A DNA stretch of 58,000 nt. It comes from Cryptomeria japonica. Its lineage: Eukaryota; Streptophyta; Pinopsida; Cupressales; Cupressaceae. Under the pieces are notes generated by a model, which did not search any database, was not told the DNA's origin, and saw only the letters and a program-made list of their open reading frames with translations. This document shows positions 1 through 10,688 of the stretch, piece after piece (the first letter of the stretch is position 1; each line of letters begins with the position of its first letter). Made by a program: the position numbers and the translations under genes. The DNA is taken from NCBI RefSeq assembly GCF_030272615.1, contig NC_081410.1:123625640-123683639 (forward strand). Reading direction: 5' to 3'.

Positions 1-340
1 ATATAAGAGTTTGTTTCCTCTGGTTTTGAGTGTGATTCAACCTATTTAAGACATATAAGGCAAAATGAAAATTCCAAGGGGCAAATGTCTGGCTTCGGGA
101 ACATCTCATATAAGAGTTTGTTTTATTTGGTTTCGAGAATGTATAACCTTGATTCAGATAGATACATACTTGGTTTCGAGGACATCCTATAAGAGTTTGT
201 TTGCTCTATTTTTGGTGATTTATACCCTTGTGTAAGACATATAAAATGTTAAGTTTGGTTTCAAGCATGAATTATCTCATATAAGAGTTTATTTTTTCTA
301 ATTTTGAGTCTAAACACCCTGTTTAAGACATGCAAAGATA
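1..340. repeat. Diverged tandem repeat, about four units
   Basis: The block ATAAGAGTTTGTTT, followed by a TTTTGAG or TTTCGAG motif, recurs at about 3, 110, 188 and 279, so units are roughly 80-106 bases long and diverged. No coding frame runs through it. It lies left of sequence shared with the gypsy-like copy at 24.5 kb, so it may be a 3' part of that element, but only 961-1025 is directly shared. Confidence 0.6.
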
Positions 341-1085
341 TGATACCATACATGGTACAAATAGGGCAATATGGGTACCCCCATTCAGATGTCAACATAG
401 CCCTATATTGATGTATTAATTAAGCCAAGAACAAGGATATCCACCTTCAACACCAAGGAGATATCATTTAGGCAACGATGTCAAGAATCCAAGCTAAAGA
501 GGGAGTACTCTTCAAGAAAGGATAAAACAGTTAAAAAAGTGATATCTCGCAACAAGTGTAAAGAGGATCATTGGAGGAGAAGAGATATTTTCTCAAATAA
601 ATCTACCCTAAAGAGGAGTTTCTTGAACAAACATAGAATCTTTTACCAAAAGGAAAGAAAGGGGAACAAGACTACATACTTTCCCTATTTCTAGGTTAAA
701 GAGACTCTTAATGAAGGATGACACACTCTTGACCCAAAGTGGAGGGGTAATTTTATGATAGATGTGCATTTCCAAGTGAGGAAGAGGTTTTAGCTAAGGA
801 CATACACCTCTTGTATATAAGAGAGAATCCTTGAGCAACAAACAACTTCACACAAGGGATGACATCAAGTCATAAACAAATACCACTCCACAAAGGAAAA
901 GTGAATCCTTAGACATGATCAGAGAGATAAAATCATTTCCCTCGAATAAGAAGGACAATGAGAAGAATTACCCAACTTCTAAGGAGAGATTAGACATAAC
1001 CGCATGCACAATATACTCACATGAATAAATATCCAATGCAAGAAAAGACACTAGTATATGTGAAATGCGACTCTAAAGAAGGTGC
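341..1085. other. Non-coding flank, internal part of a gypsy-like element at its right end
   Basis: No open frame with recognisable protein content. Bases 961-1025 (starting ACTTCTAAGGAGAGATTAG) match about 24530-24585 almost exactly. This shows that the sequence left of the copia insertion and the sequence right of it (from 8194) were once continuous. The 5-base CAATC at 1085-1089 is the left target-site copy for the copia element. Confidence 0.6.
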
Positions 1086-1089
1086 AATC

Positions 1090-2361
1090 TGTTAGGATAA
1101 TCGATGAACAACTAAGAGGGGGGGTGGATCAATTGTTAATAGATTATATCCATTAAACCACTTAATAACCTTTAACCGGATCAAATAACCATTGAATACC
1201 AGAATAGCAAAAATAGATACCGGTAAGCAATAAAACTTAAGAATGAAGCAGAGAATTAACACACTATAACCATACCATATAACACCATGATTTGTACGTG
1301 GAAAACCCAGAAAGGGAAAAACCATGGTGGGAAGCATACACATAGTTAGATGATACTTCTGTAGAAAGTATGTGATACAATAAGGGGCCTGCACATGCAG
1401 GAAAGCACACTGCCTAGAACGTACTACTCATTACAAAAGAGTCTCACTGAATACAAAGAGGTTATGACCACCTTAAGATAAATGGACAACAATCCAGAAT
1501 AATGAACTGCCAGAGATAGCATCTACCATGCCTGATTATAGTCTTGGTTAAGCTCAATACCAAAGGCCTTTGACCTCTTCCTTAAACCTAATTCGATCAC
1601 CTATGATCAACCAAATCTCTTTAGCATATGATATTGCATTCCATGACCATAAATATTACATTTAAATTCCCATACCATACCCATTCCATGATCTACAATG
1701 AGAACGTACATCAATTTATACAAACCCTAAGGCCTAAACCAATAAGGTCAGCCACCTAAAAGATATTATAATAAGATCATTACATACATCCATATTACAA
1801 TGATATTCCATGTCATCTTAAGACCAAAACAACAATAACTAATCCATAAATCATCCTAGTAATGTGTAGCAAACACGTTAACATGGTATCGGTCCATAAC
1901 CTAGATAGGCACCAGACCTAATCTAGGTCCACCAAGCCAATGAAATGTCTTCAAACACTTGAGGCACAATCAAAGAAAACCTTCTATATCCTAAATTCCA
2001 TCTAGACACCGCACCAACACCACTTATGCATTTTGTCAAGGTTTCTCAGTGAAAGCTATGTCGGTTAAACCTTAAACCCATGTCGGTAAGGGTTTACAAG
2101 AGTGTATGATAGCATCTGATCACCAAGTCAATACCAACTAACCAAAACATGCTCTAGAAGCATGTAACACATAAAACCAAGCATACTCCATTGATTCAAA
2201 CTTGTCAGAAGTCTCCAATAGATAGTCCCTTCTGTCGGTAACACTAGATCTTCTACCAGTAACCAAAACCTATCTATTGGTAATCAACCATAACAACTAG
2301 TATTGAAATCAATGACAAAACATCAATGCAACACATAATAAATTCATCCATATTGCCAACA
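1090..2361 (-). repeat. 3' LTR of the copia element
   Basis: 1272 bases, TG at 1090 and CA at 2360-2361. It aligns along its whole length with 6931-8188. Shared blocks include GAGGGGGG near the left end, AAACCATGGTGGGAAGC, and CATCCATATTGCCAACA at the right end. On the coding strand it begins TGTTGGCAATATGG directly after the polypurine tract. Confidence 0.93.
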
Positions 2362-2374
2362 ATCTCCCCCTTTA
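2362..2374 (-). promoter_or_regulatory. Polypurine tract of the copia element
   Basis: On the minus strand this reads TAAAGGGGGAGAT and abuts the TGTTGG start of the 3' LTR. This is the usual copia arrangement for priming plus-strand DNA synthesis. Similar GGGGGAG tracts recur further inside, at about 2433, 2482 and 2620. Confidence 0.85.
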
Positions 2375-2702
2375 GCATTGATGACAACAGTAGATGTGAA
2401 AAACATCTAAGTACCAAGAAATGTGAAACAACTCTCCCCCTATGGAAGATAGCCAACAATCTCCTAAATATCAGTAACTCTCCCCCTGAGAATAATATCT
2501 CTATAGAGTTTTGATTTTATTTTTCACATCACTATCTCTCCTCCTTTGACATCAATGCCAAAAATCTGATAAAAATATCAAAGCAAGAATGTAAGGCTTT
2601 GAATCTCAAAGCTGACTACTCCCCCTGAGTAGTAGCACCACACATCGGTGCCAGAATGAATAATATCTCTGATAATGCATGTTCGACTGATGCCAAACCG
2701 CA

Positions 2703-3230
2703 TCAATCAAGTCTCTGTCGAAGGGCAGAAACCCCTAACCTATCTCTCAAATACTCAAATGATTCCTTAGACAATGGTTTCATGAATATATCTGCAATCT
2801 GCTCTTTAGTGTTCACATAAACCAGTTTGACTTCCTTTTCTTCTACCTTGTCCTTCAAAAAGTTATATTTTATTGATATGTGCTTAGTCTTAGAGTGAAA
2901 TACTAGATTCTTAGACACGTCAATAGTTGCAGAGTTATCACAATAGATAACTACCGGTTCACTACAATTTACCTTGATATCCTTCAACATTTTCTTCATC
3001 CACAAGACTTGAGTGCAATTAGTTGCTACTGCAACATATTCAGCTTCTGCAGTAGATAAAGAAATGCATGACTATTTTTTTCTGATCCATGAAACCAATT
3101 TCTTTCCAAGAAAGAAATCTCCACTAGAAGTTCTCTTCTTGTCATCAGTATCTCCTGCCAAATCTGAATCTGTATATGCACATAAAGTGAAGTCATCATC
3201 CCTATAATACCAAAAACCATATTCTGTTGT
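2703..3230 (-). pseudogene. copia RNase H region (broken)
   Basis: The C-terminal end of the copia polyprotein, which degrades RNA in the RNA/DNA hybrid during reverse transcription. From N to C I see TDSDLAGDTDDKKRTSSG (about 3120-3175), then a frame change near 3070. After it come WMKKMLKDI, the conserved IYCDNSATIDVSKNLVFHS block and KHISIKYNFLKDKV with an ADIFMKPL tail. These are the usual landmarks of plant copia RNase H. The frame closes with a stop at 2703-2705 after RQRLD. The fragments lie in different frames, so no functional enzyme is encoded here. Confidence 0.9.
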
Positions 3231-4640
3231 TCCATGCAAATACCAGAATATCCTCTTTACTACACATTCATGATTTTCTTTAGGATTACTTTGATATCTT
3301 GAAACAATACTTACTGCATTAATAATATTTAGTCTAGTCTGAGTTAGATATAACAAGCCACCAATCATAGACTTATACCTTGTCAGATTTATCGATGTAG
3401 ATGTATCTTTGATAGATAATTTCTCACTACTCCCCAAAGGAGTACTTACCAGTTTGGAATTATCCATACCAAACTTCTTCAACAATTCCCTTAGATACTT
3501 AGTTTGAGAGATAAAAATGCCTTTGTCAGTTTGAGTAATCTACGAACCTAAGAAAAATCTCATTTCACCAATCATGGACATTTCAAATTCTTTCTTCATA
3601 TTATTAGAGAATTCCATGTACAATTTATCTTCTCCTCCAAAAATGATATCATCAACAAATACTTCAATAATCAGAATATCATCATCAGTGATCTTATAAT
3701 ATAAATTACTATCAGCACTACCTTTAGTAAAACCAAGCTTCAAAAGATATTTATCCAACCTTGCATACCAAGCTCTAGGAGCTTGTTTCAATCCATATAA
3801 AGCTTTCTTCAATCTATAAACCATATCTTTATCAACTGTTAGTTAAAATCCATTAGGTTGCTCAATGTATACTTCTTCCTCAAGTTCACCATTCAAAAAT
3901 GCACATTTAACATCCATTTGATAAACCTTATAGTTCTTATAAGCTACATAGGCAAGAAATAGTCTAACAGCTTCAATTCTAGCTATAGGTGCAAATGTCT
4001 CACCATAATCAATTCCTTCCATTTCAGAATACCCTTTACAAACCAGTCTAGACTTGTTTCTTACAACTTCACCATCCTCATTCAGTTTATTCCTAAAAAT
4101 CAATTTGGTTCCAATAACATTCTTATTTTTAGGCCGGGGAACTAAAGTCCAAGTCTCATTCTTCTCTATCTGAACTAATTCATCTCCCATAGCCTTTAAC
4201 CAATGTTTATCTTTACAAGCTTCAATAATAGATGGTGGTTCAATTTGAGAAATAATACATACCTCTTCATTTGTCAGTCTTCTTCTTGTCATAACTCCCT
4301 TGTTCCTATCTCCAATGATTTGATCTTCAGAATAATTTAACCTTACATTCCTTGGTGTCTTCTGAACTTCAGGTTCACTACTCTGATCATCAGTCACAGT
4401 TGAATTTTTAGATCGTTCTTGTGTAACTATCTCAATTTTTTGTATCGGTTGAGGCATTGTCAGTTTAGTTATGATCATTTCCACTATTGGTTCTCTGTCA
4501 TATGATATAGATTGATTTTTGTAATGCTCATCCACTTTCACATTTGCGCTCTCCATAATTTTCTGCAATCTTTTGTTATAACATCTATATGCTTTGCTTT
4601 GAATTGAATAACCAATAAATATCCCTTCATCACATCTAGG
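3231..4640 (-). pseudogene. copia reverse transcriptase region (broken)
   Basis: RNA-directed DNA polymerase of the copia element. The N-terminal part (about 3843-4160) shows [41 protein letters not shown] and [19 protein letters not shown], the standard copia RT blocks. The next fragment (3540-3824) carries VYRLKKALYGLKQAPRAWY and the catalytic VFVDDIIFGG, so the YVDD-type active site survives with F in place of Y. A third fragment (3072-3485) holds GGLLYLTQTRLNI, the connection towards RNase H. A stop near 3841 and frame changes near 3500 separate the pieces. The upstream part of the 3843-4757 frame is the linker between integrase and RT. Confidence 0.92.
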
Positions 4641-5620
4641 ATCAAACTTCCCAATTGAATCATCCTTTGATATAACATTTACTTCCAAAAATTCTGAAAT
4701 ATTTAACACTAGGTGTATGTCCAAACCATAATTTATAAGGGGTCTTACCGGTTTCACTTTTGATGTGAACTCTGTTGAATGTGTAGATTGTTGTACTCAC
4801 TACTTCACTCCAGTAGATGTGAGGCAATTTGGCTTCCATCATCATAGTTCTTACTGCATCCAAAATGGTTCTATTTTTTCTTTCCAATACTCCATTCTGT
4901 TGAGGAGTCCTAGGTGCAAATAATTGTCTCCTAATTCTATTTATCTAATAATAACTATTAAATTCATGAGAAGTGAACTCAGCACCTTGATCTGATCTTA
5001 GACATTTGATTTTCAATCCAGTTTCTGTTTCTACCTTAGCTTTAAAGATCTTGAATTTCTTGAAGGCTTCATACTTCTCCCTAAGAAAAGTCACCCACAT
5101 CATCCTAGAATAATCATCAATAATCAGCATGAAATACCTATCACCTTCAAAGCTTCTAGTCCTTGTTGCACCACATAAGTCAATGTGAATCAAATCAAGT
5201 GCATCATTAGATTTATCATGTATGCTCTTAAAAGAAGTTCTAACTTGCTTTCCCAATTGACATTCCTTTCATACCGGATTATGAGGCTTCATAATCATCG
5301 GTATATCTCTAACTGTCTTAGTTGAACTGATCTTAACAATACAAATAATATTAACATGACACAACCTCTTATGCCATAACCAACTCTCATCAGTATGAGC
5401 AATCAAACATGTTTTATTACTAGAATTCAAGTGAAATATATTACCTCCAGTCTGAGTACTGGTTGCAATCTTCAAACTTGTTTTGTTAATGCATTTTCTA
5501 TCTTTAAACTGAAGTTGGAAACCCTTGTCCACCAATTTACCAACACTTAAAAGATTATTTTTTAAACCTTCTACATAATAGACATTATCAGTATTATTCT
5601 TGTCATCCAAATAAATAATA
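4641..5620 (-). pseudogene. copia integrase region (broken)
   Basis: DNA integration enzyme of the copia element. The zinc-binding N-terminal part shows WLWHKRLCHVN at about 5350-5385. The catalytic core fragment (4945-5256) contains IHIDLCGATRTRSFEGDRYF, LIIDDYSRMMWVTF and LRSDQGAEFTSHEF, covering the first two acidic positions. The fragment at 4660-4887 gives MERKNRTILDAVRTMM and [15 protein letters not shown], the region of the third acidic residue and beyond, as in other plant copia integrases. Breaks near 5260 and 4940 and an overlapping frame at 4660-4757 show at least three frameshifts or stops. Confidence 0.92.
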
Positions 5621-5765
5621 CCTCTACCTTTGATCATACATGCTTTGTCATCTCCAAATCTGACTTGACCGTCATGGTAATCTTGCAAGGACAAAAATTT
5701 TCTTTTTTCTGAAGTCATATGATGTGAGCATCCACTATCAATCACCCATTCATCCTTGTCTTCAA
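5621..5765 (-). pseudogene. copia aspartic protease region
   Basis: The motif WVIDSGCSHHMTSEK at about 5700-5760 is the active-site signature of copia-type aspartic proteases (D-S-G-C/A-S-H-H). The protease matures the Gag-Pol polyprotein inside virus-like particles. The frame runs on through a linker into the integrase zinc-binding region without a break down to about 5270. It lies between the gag zinc knuckle and integrase, as expected for copia. Confidence 0.9.
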
Positions 5766-6872
5766 CTTTTTCTACCAGGGCCTTTTATTCATTCATGATA
5801 GCCGGTTCCAGTTCATCTTCCTTTAAAGCATAGAACACCCATCCCTTTCCATTGTCGGATCCACTAGCAGAGTCTGTTGCCGGTTCATCCTCGGAGTCAT
5901 CACTTACTCCTTCCTCATTCGCTATGTAGCATTGTTTACTTTTCTTGAATCTATATTTGTTCTGATTAGGCTTAAATGGTTTCTTAATTCTTTCTTCAAA
6001 TATTGCATTCCTTTCAGGACATCTAGATGCAAAATAACCAATCTTATTGCATGCAAAATATTTAAAAGGTGTTTTTCCTTCATACTTACTTCATGTCAGT
6101 CCTTTAGGTACTCTTCTAGCAAATAAGGCTTCAAGTTGTTCAAATTCTTCATCCTCCTTCCTCATATCTTCCAATTCCTTTGCATATAAGGATTTCCAAT
6201 CACTTTTTCTGGTAGATGATGATGCATGAAAAGCAGGTTCAGATTTTGTAGCCCCAGAAGGTCCAAAATTTTCAAGCTCAAAAGCAAATAATTTCCCAAT
6301 TAGAATGTCTCTGTTAACTGAAGTGTTTGCCATTGTTCTCAATTCATTAATTGCAGTTGCCTTCATCTTGTAAGATGGTGAAAGGGCTCTCAAGACTTTG
6401 GAAACTATTTCATCTTCACTTAGAGATCCTCCACAACATTGAATTCCCATAACAATCTCATTTACTCTTTCCATAAATACAACAATTCTTTCATTATCTT
6501 CCATTTTCAAGTTTTCATACCTTACCCGGTAACAATCAAGTTTAGCAATTTTGTCAGTAGGATCACCTTCATTCAGATTTTGCAATTTACCCACATAACC
6601 TTTGTTGATGATTTATCAATCAATCCCATGATTTGTAGATCATTAAGTGCACACAAGAGCGCTTCTCTATCTCTGCAATCATTTTCAATATTCTTGTCCA
6701 GGTCTGCAGGAGCAGGATTGTCAGATGTCGGATCATAAGGTGTATATCCTTTCTCAGTGATCTCCCAAATATCCTTGCCAAGACATCTAAGATGAGTCTC
6801 CATTCATATTTTTCATATCCCATAATTTGTTCCATCAAGCTTAGGGATTTCTCTTCTGAAAATAGTTGCCAT
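5766..6872 (-). pseudogene. copia gag (broken)
   Basis: Capsid/nucleocapsid protein of the copia element. A likely start ATG at 6870-6872 begins MATIFRREIPKLDGTNYG. The start of the frame then has two TGA codons at places where tryptophan would fit the family, followed by METHLRCLGKDIWEI. The central part (6091-6594) shows KIAKLDCYRVRYENLKMEDNE and similar UBN2/gag-like sequence. The nucleocapsid knuckle near 6015-6066 reads YFACNKIGYFASRC. The first Cys and the His of the usual CX2CX4HX4C pattern are both Tyr, so zinc binding should be lost. The C-terminal linker is rich in Glu, Asp and Ser. Confidence 0.88.
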
Positions 6873-6910
6873 AGGATCTACCTCAAGCGGTTAAGCTTCT
6901 ACAAAAGAGG

Positions 6911-6930
6911 ACCAAATCTCTAATACCAAT
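6911..6930 (-). promoter_or_regulatory. Primer-binding site of the copia element
   Basis: On the minus strand, directly after the 5' LTR, the sequence reads TTGGTATTAGAGATTTGG. This is close to the TGGTATCAGAGC site complementary to the initiator methionine tRNA used by most plant copia elements. One base in the core (C to T) differs. Its position fixes the element's direction. Confidence 0.88.
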
Positions 6931-8188
6931 TGTTAGGATAACCAGTGAACAACTGAGAGGGGGCTGTGAATCAGTTGTTAACGGATTATACAATTAAACC
7001 ACTTAATAACCTTTAAATGGAGCACATAAACATTGAATATTGAAATAGCAGAAACAAATACCGATAAGCAATAAAACTTAAGAATGAAACACAGAATTAA
7101 AAAAATGCAACCATACAACATAACACCATGATTTGTACATGGAAAACCCTGAAAGGGAAAAACCATGGTGGGAAGCCTACCCACAGTCAGATGATACTTC
7201 TACAGAAAGTATGTGATACAATAAGGGGCCTACACATGCAGAAAGGTGCACTGCCTAGAGCGTACTACTCATTACAAAAGAGTCTCACTAACTACAAAGA
7301 GGTTATAACCACTTCAAGATAAATGGATAACAATCCAGAATAATGAACTACTAGAGATAACATCTACCATGCCTGATTACAGTCTCAATTAAGCTCAATA
7401 CCAGAGGCCTTTGACCTCTTCCTTAAACCCAATTCGATCACCTATGATCAACCAAATCTCCTTCACATATGATATTGCATTCCACGACTGCGAACATTAC
7501 ATTTTCATTCTCATACCATACCCATTCCATGATCTACAATGAGATCTTACATCAATTTATACAAACCCTAAGGCCTAAACCAATTAAGTCGGCCACCTAA
7601 AAGATATTATAATAAGATCATTACATGCATCCATATTACAATGATATTCCATGTCGGCTTAAGACCAAAACAACAATAACCAATCCATAAATAATCCTGG
7701 TAATGTGTAGAGAACACATTAACATGATACCGGTCCATAACCTAGATAGGCACCGAACCTAATCTGGATCCACTGCGCCAAAGAAATGTCTTCAAATAGT
7801 TGAGGCACGATCAGGGATCACCTTCTGCATCCTGAATTCCATCTAGAAGCTGCACCAACACCACTTATACATTTTGTCAAGGTTTCTCAATGAAAACTCT
7901 GCTGATTAAACCTTAAACCCATGTCGATAAGGGTTTACAAGAGTGTATGAAAGCATTTAATCACCAAGTCAATACAAACTAGCCAAAACATGCTCCAGAA
8001 GCATGTAACACATAAAACCAAGCATACTCCATTGATCCAAACATGCCAAAAGTGTCCAACAGATAGTCCCTTCTGTCGGTAACACTAGATCTTCTACTAG
8101 TAACCAAAACCTGTCTGTCGTTAATCAACCATAACATCTAGTGTTGACATCAATGCAACACATAATCAATTCATCCATATTGCCAACA
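6931..8188 (-). repeat. 5' LTR of the copia element
   Basis: 1258 bases with TG at 6931 and CA at 8187-8188. It is the partner of 1090-2361, with many substitutions and small indels. On the coding strand it starts TGTTGGCAATATGG and ends ATCCTAACA before the primer-binding site. It should carry the promoter and start site, but I could not pick a convincing TATA box by eye. Confidence 0.93.
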
Positions 8189-8197
8189 TAATCTTCA

Positions 8198-8200
<3 letters not shown>

Positions 8201-8292
<92 letters not shown>
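8201..8292. repeat. (AG)46 microsatellite
   Basis: An uninterrupted AG run of 92 bases. It lies in the gypsy-like copy A at the same place as the AG run at 24584-24639 in copy B. The open frame on the minus strand rich in Ser-Leu is an artefact of this run. Confidence 0.98.
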
Positions 8293-8294
<2 letters not shown>

Positions 8295-8572
8295 GTAAGG
8301 AAGGTCACATACTCCACTTAAGGAGAGATTAGTCATAAAAGACATACCAAGAAAGGATATCATAATATAAAAAATACAGCCCTTAAATGGAATAATGAAA
8401 CATGAGATGAAGAGAGAAAATGAGATGGAGGCAAGAATGAATGATGTTGCCACCCCAAGGTATTTATAATTGAAAAAAAATCACCTTTAATGGTCCAAAG
8501 AGTTCCTAATTAAGCTAACTACTTGTGTCATAGGGTGAGGAGAAACATAGATATGAGAAGAGTGCTAAGGCA

Positions 8573-8776
8573 TTACTTTCTCACCAAGAAGGAGAACAAG
8601 ATCAATTGAAAGACATATATGAGAAAGATCATATTGTTTTTGAGCAAATTCCTTAAATGCTTTACAATTTCCAAGAGAATGAGAATTACTATGATGAAAA
8701 AGGCAATGCTTATTATCTTTCTTATGCTTATAATTGTAATTAAGTTTGATGAAAGGAAAGACAACAATTTTATCAT
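8573..8776 (-). pseudogene. gypsy-like gag zinc motif 2 (broken), copy A
   Basis: Read across frames this segment gives KHCLFHHSHSHSL followed by NCKAF, then KEF and QKQYDLSHICLSIDLV. The C-LF-H...H....C spacing resembles the unusual Cys/His box of plant Ty3/gypsy gag proteins. The same segment exists in copy B (24909-25112) with the same layout and an in-frame TGA inside the box. The conservation between copies supports a real ancestral coding segment. Its exact function is unknown beyond likely nucleic-acid or zinc binding. Confidence 0.5.
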
Positions 8777-8879
8777 ATTTTAATTTTCAAAAGATTATAG
8801 TGGCTAAATTCTCTTGCTCAGCAAGAGATTTGGACAGCCTTTTGAGATTTAAGATAAGGGTTATTAGAAGAAGAAGAAG

Positions 8880-9000
8880 GATTATCATCAATGAATTTAA
8901 CTATACCTATGTCAATGAGTCCTTGCATTGCATTTTCAAAATCTGAACAATCATTGGTATCATGATCATTAGATTGATGGTGTGAGAAAAAAGGATTTTT
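8880..9000 (-). pseudogene. gypsy-like gag zinc motif 1, copy A (first Cys lost)
   Basis: The minus strand reads FFSHHQSNDHDTNDC followed by an acidic/hydrophobic stretch NAMQGLIDIGIVKFIDDN. In copy B the first residue is Cys (CFSHHQSNDHDANDC), giving CX2HX5HX4C, so copy A has lost one ligand. HD(T/A)NDC followed by an LI-containing helix is a pattern I know from plant Ty3/gypsy gag proteins. Confidence 0.55.
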
Positions 9001-9228
9001 TGAAGAAGATACTTAAAGTATTGAATCCTAAGGATCTCATCCATAGGAGAATCATGATAATTTCCTAAACCTTTGGTATTAATTTGTGTAGGAGGGTTTA
9101 TAGGGACTCTAATTCCTTGTTCAAATTTTCCAAGTCCTTGTCCTCTAAAACCTTGTTTTGATATTATGTTATAGCCACCACCTATATGGATAATTTAATT
9201 GAGAAGGGGTAGGAACATTATAATAGAT

Positions 9229-9624
9229 TTATTTTAAAAAATTAGTGTAAGGATGTTTAAAGGCAACAAAAGGACAATTAGATGAAGAAGGAATAACTTG
9301 TGGAGAAATTTTTTCCTTTCTATAATCTTTGTTTTGTTGAGGAGGAAGATCCTTATTATATAAGGCCTCATCTTTTCTTAATTTTATGTGAGAAAATATA
9401 TCATGAATGAAATGCATAACATCATGCTCTCTACAAATGTTTTTATGTTTAAGATAGGCTCTAGTAGAATGAGGATCTAAAGAGAATGAAGCACCAATAT
9501 CTTGATCTTGCCCCCCTTGCACTAGGGTATGTGAATGAGAAGAATATTGTGCCATGTTATTCTTCAATGCTTGATCTCCATTAGAGAGATAATTGATAGG
9601 AGTATTAGCTTGTTCATCATTCAC
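9229..9624 (-). pseudogene. gag-like ORF of gypsy-like element, copy A
   Basis: 131 residues starting MNDEQANTPINYLSNGD. It is mostly polar, with an acidic and Gln-rich middle (HTLVQGGQDQDIGASFSL) and a basic C-terminal part ending NCPFVAFKHPYTNFLK. No enzymatic motif is visible. The corresponding frame in copy B (25654-25998) starts MDKEQANSPINYLSNGE and keeps most residues, then shifts frame. It lies between the leader and the Cys/His motifs, a place that fits the N-terminal part of gag. The true start may be further upstream, because similar sequence continues to about 9700. I do not recognise a named family, so gag is an inference from context. Confidence 0.5.
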
Positions 9625-10688
9625 ATTACATACCCTAGGAGAGGTACAAGTATTAGGTGTTTCATTAACATCTCTAGGATTGGGATCTATGAAAGCTTTT
9701 AGGTGATCATTTTATGAAATGAATTTGCTTAGAAATATAACCATGAAAAAACATGCACTATAAACGAAAGCTTTCAGATCTAATTGATTGATTGAAAGCA
9801 ACTTGGAAACTCTAAAAATGCAATATGCCAAAGTGCTTTGGATGAATTGAAGCAATGTGAAATGAAAGAAGCCATTATCCAACACATGATCTTATTAAAT
9901 ATAAGTCAAAATTAAAGTACTCATATGTGAACTAGAAAATAAATTATATCTATTAAGTGTCATTGGTAATGTTTAAAATTAGATTTGAAAATTTGAGATA
10001 AAAAAATTTATGACTCCCACAAACCAAATTAACCAAAATAAATTAGGGTTTTGTAAATTAAACCTCTAAATTTATGTAACTTGATTAAAACAAGATTTTA
10101 TGAATGTAAAATTGAATTTTAGAATTTTATAAATAAGATTTTAAATAATTAATTCAATTTAAACAACTCACAAGCTCAATTTTAAAATTTTAAAATTTTA
10201 AAATTAGGGTTTTTTTGTAATTTTAACCTCTAAATTTTTTAAATTAATTGGAAATTAAGCTTGTTTATGAAAATTAGAATCTTAAATGCCAAAAGAATTC
10301 AGATCTGAGAATATAAATCAAAATTAAGGTGTGAGACTATCGAGTTCACCAAAATGTAAAACGGTGAAATTAGGATTTCCACAACTATGTGTATGAAAAC
10401 CACCAAATTTCACTAAGGGCACATTACATTCAAAAGAGGGTTGCAATCCAATAGATCTAGTCATAAACTAGGAAGGATTAGGACTGATAACTTTGATTAG
10501 ATTGGTTTTTAATAATATGAATTAATTAAATCTCTTTTGTAAATTGAATTGCTGAAATTAGGGTTAAAGTGTTGAAAATTGAAGTAGAAATGCATAAACC
10601 ATAAGCTACAATTGTGGGATTGAACCACGAACTTGGATCTAATAAATCTATGCAAATTCAGACCTACTCCCTACAAGAGCTCCCAAAA

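Larger units (their letters stand above)
1090..8188 (-). mobile_element. Complete but decayed Ty1/copia LTR retrotransposon
   Basis: A 7.1 kb element read on the minus strand. The order is 5' LTR (6931-8188), primer-binding site (just left of 6931), gag, protease, integrase, reverse transcriptase, RNase H (2703-6872), polypurine tract (2362-2374) and 3' LTR (1090-2361). Protease before integrase before reverse transcriptase is the copia order. Both LTRs are TG...CA. The flanking bases are CAATC (1085-1089) and TAATC (8189-8193), a 5-base target duplication with one change. The element sits inside the gypsy-like repeat also found at 24.5-26.9 kb. LTR differences seen by eye are frequent (about one in ten to twelve bases in the stretches compared), so the insertion is old. 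The gag-pol frame is broken many times. Confidence 0.93.
8194..10688 (-). mobile_element. Gypsy-like element, internal region, copy A
   Basis: About 2.5 kb that is strongly similar to 24585-26945 (copy B), with indels; for example copy A lacks about 40 bases near 9010. On the minus strand it carries a gag-like frame (9229-9624) and two short Cys/His motifs of CX2H...HX4C type, as found in gag proteins of some plant Ty3/gypsy elements. The right end meets an LTR-like TGTTGGGACTATGG at 10689. The AT-rich part 9700-10680 is the untranslated leader between LTR and gag. The left side was split by the copia insertion. I see no protease or reverse transcriptase, so the copy is truncated or non-autonomous. 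Confidence 0.7.

Noticed and set aside
8166-8453. 95-residue minus-strand frame rich in Ser-Leu
   Set aside because: It is the translation of the AG microsatellite plus flanks.
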